From Clostridia bacterium (GTDB lineage Bacteria; Bacillota; Clostridia; Oscillospirales; Acutalibacteraceae): 64,000 nucleotides of DNA. The DNA is taken from the NCBI GenBank assembly GCA_017549285.1, contig JAFYVE010000035.1, positions 1 to 64,000 on the forward strand, given 5' to 3'. Every line of letters starts with the position of its first letter. Within the stretch, counting starts at the first letter, position 1. The notes under the pieces were generated by a model. That model saw nothing but the letters and a program-made list of their open reading frames with translations. It did no database searches and was not told where the DNA came from. Position numbers and translations under genes: made by a program. Shown here one piece after another: positions 60,400-64,000 of this stretch.

Positions 60400-60428
60400 T
60401 TGACACCAATGAAAAAAAAGTTTATAAT
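60400..60428 (+). promoter_or_regulatory. Consensus promoter of anchored unknown protein
   Basis: Perfect TTGACA (60400-60405), 17-base spacer, perfect TATAAT (60423-60428). The rest of the 163-base interval after the GH2 terminator shows nothing else that I can name. Confidence 0.8.
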
Positions 60429-60460
60429 AAAATGGAATATGACTGCGGAGGTGTCCGTTT

Positions 60461-61729
60461 ATGGATAATAAAAAGAAACTCACCATAATACTTGCAATTT
60501 TTGCAGTTGTCTGTGCGTTTGCAGTTCTCGTTTTCAGCGGTGTTCTTGATGAGGTCATCAGCCCTTCCGATGAACCCACAACTGATGCAGAGCCTGTAAA
60601 TCACGGCAGTGATTATAACGTTGACCTTATTGCAAAGGGTGACAGTAACCTGCCTTATCTTGAAACAGATATTGATAACGTGTTTTACACGATGTCAACA
60701 GACGGTGCAGTTAATTTCTATAAGTATGAAGACAACACATTCTTCCCTCTTGAGGCTACAGGTACCTATGATGCAAAGGTAAAACTCAGCGAACAGAATG
60801 TAAATGCAACAATCACTTATTATGAACAGGACGGCGTGATTTCAGGTTACGGTCTTTACACAGGCAGTACAACCGAATTTGACCTTTATCCTTATGCATT
60901 TTTCCGTCTTACAAATTACGGCGAAGACTATGCAAAGAAATCATCAAAGAGCTGTCTTCTTCTTATCGATACAACCGAAGAAGATTTTTACAGCAACGAA
61001 AAGATTTTTGAAGAACCCTTTATCTTCAAGTATGATGATTCAACCTGTTCAAGACAGCTTTCCGAAGCTAACAGAACTGTAGGTATTAACGGTGCGAGAA
61101 GAACTGACTATTCACTTGTCAATGATAATACCGTAAACGGCTCTGTTGATACTGTTCTTTTCTTCTCGGGCAGACAGTACGGTGAAGATGACCCCAGAGT
61201 AGACCTTCTTTCAAGCGGCGGCTCGGGAAACAATACAGATAACATCAATCTTGCAAAAGATGTTCTCGGTTACTTTGCAACATATACCGAAGACGGTATA
61301 ATCTACATCACAACTGAAAATAATAATGTTGTGGTTGAAAAGAGTGACAAGAAAGGCAATAATGCTCAGATTGTCAAGAGCTTTGAAGGTGTAACAAAGG
61401 ATGATATCCTTGTCTGTCACGATTGCATTTATGTAAAGTCAACAAATACTGTTTATGATATTTCCGAAGATAAAGAAACAAAAATCTCATTCACAGGTTC
61501 TGAGAATTTCAGAGCAGATCTCTTTGTCTGTGAGGATAACAGAATTGTTGTAAGAGGTTATTCAGAAGAAAGATATCCCGTTCTCTGTGTTGCGGATTCT
61601 CTTACAGGTGAAGTTTCAGCAGTATATTCTGATGAGTTGTTCAGAGATGTTGTAAATCCCATATTTGCTGATGATTCACTTATTCTTACCGTTCAGAAAA
61701 ACGGCACATTCACTTACTATATATTCTGA
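60461..61729 (+). CDS. Anchored extracellular protein of unknown function
   Basis: This 422-aa protein is one I do not recognise. It has a short basic start, one N-terminal membrane helix (LTIILAIFAVVCAFAVLVFSGVL) without a cleavage site or lipobox, an acidic Pro/Thr linker, and an outer domain of about 370 residues rich in Asp, Tyr and Thr with many beta-type stretches. Motifs such as YFATYTEDGIIYITTENN and IYVKSTNTVYDISEDKE look like propeller blades, but no catalytic set is visible. It may be a sensor or binding protein. CGGAGG precedes the ATG; strong promoter and terminator make it a single-gene unit. Confidence 0.75.
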   Translation: MDNKKKLTIILAIFAVVCAFAVLVFSGVLDEVISPSDEPTTDAEPVNHGSDYNVDLIAKGDSNLPYLETDIDNVFYTMSTDGAVNFYKYEDNTFFPLEATGTYDAKVKLSEQNVNATITYYEQDGVISGYGLYTGSTTEFDLYPYAFFRLTNYGEDYAKKSSKSCLLLIDTTEEDFYSNEKIFEEPFIFKYDDSTCSRQLSEANRTVGINGARRTDYSLVNDNTVNGSVDTVLFFSGRQYGEDDPRVDLLSSGGSGNNTDNINLAKDVLGYFATYTEDGIIYITTENNNVVVEKSDKKGNNAQIVKSFEGVTKDDILVCHDCIYVKSTNTVYDISEDKETKISFTGSENFRADLFVCEDNRIVVRGYSEERYPVLCVADSLTGEVSAVYSDELFRDVVNPIFADDSLILTVQKNGTFTYYIF

Positions 61730-61736
61730 TTCTATA

Positions 61737-61773
61737 ACTGACGGAAAAGAATAATCTTCTCCGTCAGTTTTTT
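61737..61773 (+). terminator. Terminator after anchored unknown protein
   Basis: Perfect stem ACTGACGGA (61737-61745) with TCCGTCAGT (61760-61768), then TTTTT. Confidence 0.85.
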
Positions 61774-61800
61774 AATAACAAATGTAAAGGAAGTTTTGCT

Positions 61801-62724
61801 ATGAAAAAAATCAATTTAGGTGTTTCAGGTCTTGAAGTGCCAAATATCGCAGTCGGTTTCTGGCGTCTTAACAGAAAAACAGACCTTAAAACTGCAGAAG
61901 AATTTATAAGAACAGCACTTGATAACGGTGCAAACTTTTTTGACCACGCTGATATTTACGGTGGGGGAGAAGCAGAAAAAATCTTCTCCGAAGCTATCGG
62001 TATGAATGATACTCTCCGTGAAAAAATGTTTATTCAGACAAAGTGCGGTATAGTGCCCGGTGTCAGCTTTGATTTTTCAAAAAAACACATTCTTGAATCC
62101 GTAGACGGCAGTCTGAAAAGACTCAATACCGATTATATCGATGTCCTTCTTCTTCACAGACCCGATACTCTTTTTGAGCCTGAAGAAGTATGTGAAGCAT
62201 TCGATATTCTCAAATCAAACGGTAAAGTACGCAATTTCGGTGTTTCAAATGAGAATATCTGGCAGATGGAATACCTTAAATCAAATCTCAATGTGCCTCT
62301 TGTAGCAAATCAGATGCAGCTGAGTATTGCTCATTGTCCTATGATAAAATCGGGACTCAATGTCAATATGTATAACGATTCTTCGGTTGAAAGAGGCTCG
62401 GGAATCATTGAATACTGCCGTATGAATAAAATCACAATTCAGGCGTGGTCACCCTTCCAGCACGGTTTTGCAGCAGGTACCTTCATTGATAATCCTGATT
62501 ATGCAGAGCTTAATAAAAAACTCGATGAAATTGCAGAAAAATATTCAGTTTCAAAAACAACAATCGTTATGGCGTGGCTTCTTTCACATCCCGCAAAAAT
62601 ACAGCCTATAACAGGTACTCTCAAAAAAGAAAGACTTGCAGAATGTCTTAAGGCATCAGAAATTCAACTCACACGTGAAGAATGGTATGCAATCTTTATG
62701 AGTGCAGGTAACATTCTGCCCTAA
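61801..62724 (+). CDS. Aldo/keto reductase
   Basis: This 307-aa NAD(P)H-dependent carbonyl reductase has a TIM barrel with the catalytic tetrad visible: Asp and Tyr in FFDHADIYGGGEAEK, Lys in IQTKCGIVPG and His in VLLLHRPD. GKVRNFGVSNEN and the C-terminal AWLLSHPAKIQPITGT (NADP-binding end) follow. It resembles the YdhF-type oxidoreductases of Enterobacteria and Firmicutes. Substrate unknown. AAGGAAG lies before the ATG. No obvious partner: the next unit is scfA-scfB with its own promoter. Confidence 0.92.
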   Translation: MKKINLGVSGLEVPNIAVGFWRLNRKTDLKTAEEFIRTALDNGANFFDHADIYGGGEAEKIFSEAIGMNDTLREKMFIQTKCGIVPGVSFDFSKKHILESVDGSLKRLNTDYIDVLLLHRPDTLFEPEEVCEAFDILKSNGKVRNFGVSNENIWQMEYLKSNLNVPLVANQMQLSIAHCPMIKSGLNVNMYNDSSVERGSGIIEYCRMNKITIQAWSPFQHGFAAGTFIDNPDYAELNKKLDEIAEKYSVSKTTIVMAWLLSHPAKIQPITGTLKKERLAECLKASEIQLTREEWYAIFMSAGNILP

Positions 62725-62740
62725 AAAATGTCAAGCTGTA

Positions 62741-62769
62741 TTGACAATGCATTTTTCTTGTGATATACT
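62741..62769 (+). promoter_or_regulatory. Promoter of scfA-scfB
   Basis: Perfect TTGACA (62741-62746), 17-base spacer, -10 TATACT (62764-62769). Transcription would start near 62776. Confidence 0.8.
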
Positions 62770-62821
62770 TTATAGCGTATTAATTACTGCAAATGCAGAA
62801 AAAGAATTGGAGATATGAATT

Positions 62822-62965
62822 ATGGAAAGAATCACAACTCTTGATACTCGTAACCTTTGCGAAAGCGCTCAGAACGGCGGTTGCGGTGAATGCCAGACAT
62901 CTTGCCAGTCAGCATGTAAGACAAGCTGCGGTATCGCAAATCAGCAGTGCGAAAACAAGGAATAA
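62822..62965 (+). CDS. scfA: SCIFF ranthipeptide precursor
   Basis: This 47-aa peptide has the six-cysteines-in-forty-five pattern: GGCGECQTSCQSACKTSCGI carries five evenly spaced Cys, and NQQCENKE the sixth; a seventh Cys lies earlier (NLCES, residue 13). SCIFF peptides are modified by the adjacent radical SAM maturase, which makes thioether bonds from Cys to residues such as Thr. The start has GGAG nine bases upstream. The gene is short, near-universal in Clostridia, and always next to the maturase. The role of the mature peptide is not settled; quorum-type signalling has been suggested. Confidence 0.95.
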   Translation: MERITTLDTRNLCESAQNGGCGECQTSCQSACKTSCGIANQQCENKE

Positions 62966-62978
62966 TCCTTTCAAGATG

Positions 62979-63006
62979 AATGCCGCTTTGATGCGGCATT
63001 TTTTTC
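62979..63006 (+). terminator. Attenuating terminator between scfA and scfB
   Basis: Perfect stem AATGCCGC (62979-62986) with GCGGCATT (62993-63000), then seven T. It should make more scfA transcript than scfB. Confidence 0.85.
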
Positions 63007-63032
63007 TGTAATTTTTGTTTTAAGGTGATATA

Positions 63033-64000
63033 ATGGTACATCAGTATAAATTAAACGGATTCAATATCGTGCTTGACTCCTGCTCTGGCTCTATCCACGC
63101 AGTTGACGAAGTGGCTTACGATATTATTTCTATGTATAAAGAGAAAACACAGGATGAAATAGTAAGTGAAATTCTTACAAAATATTCAGACAGGAAAGAT
63201 GTTACTGCAGAAGATGTGAAACTCTGTATTGAAGATGTGTCTGCTCTTGAAAAGGCAGGTAAACTCTTCACTCCGGACACATTTGAAGCCGATGCAACAA
63301 GATTCAAGGAAAGAAGCGGCAACATTATCAAGGCGCTTTGTCTTCACGTTGCTCATACCTGTAATCTCAACTGTGCTTATTGCTTTGCAAGTCAGGGCAA
63401 TTATCACGGCGACAGAGCAGTTATGTCATTTGAAGTGGGTAAACGTGCACTCGATTTTCTTGTTGAAAATTCGGGCAACAGAACAAACCTCGAAGTTGAC
63501 TTCTTCGGTGGTGAACCGCTTATGAACTGGCAGGTTGTAAAAGACCTTGTTATGTATGCCCGTTCAATTGAAAAGGAAAAGGGCAAGAACTTCCGTTTCA
63601 CACTCACAACAAACGGTGTTCTTGTTGATGACGATGTTATAGAATTTGCAAACAAGGAAATGCATAATGTTGTTCTCAGTCTTGACGGCAGAAAGGAAAT
63701 TCACGATGCTGTCCGTGTAGACTATGCAGGTAACGGCAGCTGGGAAAGAATTGTTCCTAAATTTCAGAAGTTTGTAGAAGCAAGAGGCGACAGGGAATAT
63801 TACATGAGAGGTACATTCACTCATGCAAACCCTGATTTCACAAAAGATATCAACGAAATGCTCCGTCTCGGATTCAATAAGCTGAGTATGGAACCCGTTG
63901 TGTGTTCTCCCGATGATGCAGCGGCACTCACACAGGAAGACCTTCCCGTTGTTCTTGAACAGTATGAAATCCTTGCAAAGGATATGCTTGAAAAGGCAAA
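63033..64000 (+). CDS. scfB: SCIFF radical SAM maturase (partial, runs off the window)
   Basis: The first about 322 codons of the SCIFF maturase are in the window and the frame stays open to the last base. The N-terminal region (about 90 aa) is the precursor-recognition domain type; LCLHVAHTCNLNCAYCFAS holds the CX3CX2C cluster site (first Cys at about residue 113). VDFFGGEPLMNW, FTLTTNGVLVDDDV, VVLSLDGRKEIHD and LSMEPVV follow. The SPASM-type auxiliary cluster domain lies beyond the edge. The start ATG has AAGGTGA upstream, about 70 bases after scfA. Confidence 0.93.
   Translation, partial: MVHQYKLNGFNIVLDSCSGSIHAVDEVAYDIISMYKEKTQDEIVSEILTKYSDRKDVTAEDVKLCIEDVSALEKAGKLFTPDTFEADATRFKERSGNIIKALCLHVAHTCNLNCAYCFASQGNYHGDRAVMSFEVGKRALDFLVENSGNRTNLEVDFFGGEPLMNWQVVKDLVMYARSIEKEKGKNFRFTLTTNGVLVDDDVIEFANKEMHNVVLSLDGRKEIHDAVRVDYAGNGSWERIVPKFQKFVEARGDREYYMRGTFTHANPDFTKDINEMLRLGFNKLSMEPVVCSPDDAAALTQEDLPVVLEQYEILAKDMLEKA

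Noticed and set aside
1-64000. tRNA, rRNA, transposase or prophage genes
   Set aside because: None was seen in reading the window; the repeats found carry no coding sequence of a mobile element.

Overview
The window reads as a chromosomal segment of an anaerobic, spore-forming, low-to-moderate GC Firmicute, most likely a gut clostridium near Oscillospiraceae/Ruminococcus. The supports are dipicolinate synthase genes (spoVFA/spoVFB), a SpoVB-type flippase, a T-box leader on valS, a c-di-AMP receptor of the DarA type, type I dockerin repeats on secreted proteins, a SCIFF peptide with its maturase, and many oxygen-sensitive radical SAM and ferredoxin-type proteins. I see no rRNA, tRNA, CRISPR array, transposase or phage gene. 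Most genes start at a clear GGAGG-type site, and many operons have near-consensus sigma-A promoters.

Layout. 1-1.6 kb: a cluster of palindromes, then spoVFA-spoVFB on the minus strand. 1.6-12.4 kb: a long plus-strand run, recJ, relA/spoT, pspC, dtd, [palindromic repeat], MBL hydrolase, hemZ, BNR glycosidase-like, spoVB-like, mazG, followed by the HU gene. 12.8-17.7 kb: a WYL regulator divergent from a GPH transporter, phosphoesterase and PI-PLC-like gene. 17.7-19.3 kb: a redox trio of TlpA-like lipoprotein, a 47-aa CD1871A-type CXXC protein and a polyferredoxin membrane protein. 19.3-28.0 kb: the most unusual locus. A 44-residue amphipathic peptide with its own strong promoter and terminator is followed by a consensus promoter and a tightly packed operon of three tandem ~640-aa B12-binding-type radical SAM paralogues, a family 2 glycosyltransferase and a fourth, different B12-type radical SAM protein.

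28-34.5 kb: an oxidoreductase and a complete-looking shikimate operon on the minus strand (aroB, aroA, aroC, a chorismate mutase-AroE-AroK triple fusion, aroQ). 34.6-41.4 kb: DUF1963 protein, phosphoesterase and MATE pump, then an unusual ABC exporter (N-terminal extra domain plus zinc ribbon) with DUF1854, DarA and YgjV-type genes. 41.5-44.3 kb: rpsO and pnp. 44.4-46.8 kb: two secreted dockerin proteins around an XRE regulator; the second (leucine-rich repeats plus dockerin) has a leader that looks like a transcription attenuator. 46.8-53 kb: T-box-valS, folC, XRE, nicotinate phosphoribosyltransferase. 53-55.5 kb: a membrane protein with a degenerate PP2C-like domain and a Thr-rich repeat stalk, convergent with a GH25 lysozyme. 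55.5-60.3 kb: AraC regulator divergent from a GPH symporter and GH2 glycosidase. 60.4-64 kb: an unknown anchored protein, an aldo/keto reductase, then scfA (SCIFF ranthipeptide precursor) and the 5' part of scfB, cut by the window edge.

Two things deserve most attention: the peptide/B12-radical-SAM locus at 19.35-28.0 kb, which looks like an undescribed biosynthetic or maturation system, and a 23-bp repeat that supplies the last codons and the stop codon of two unrelated genes (spoVFB and dtd). All functions are read from sequence alone; no database search was possible.
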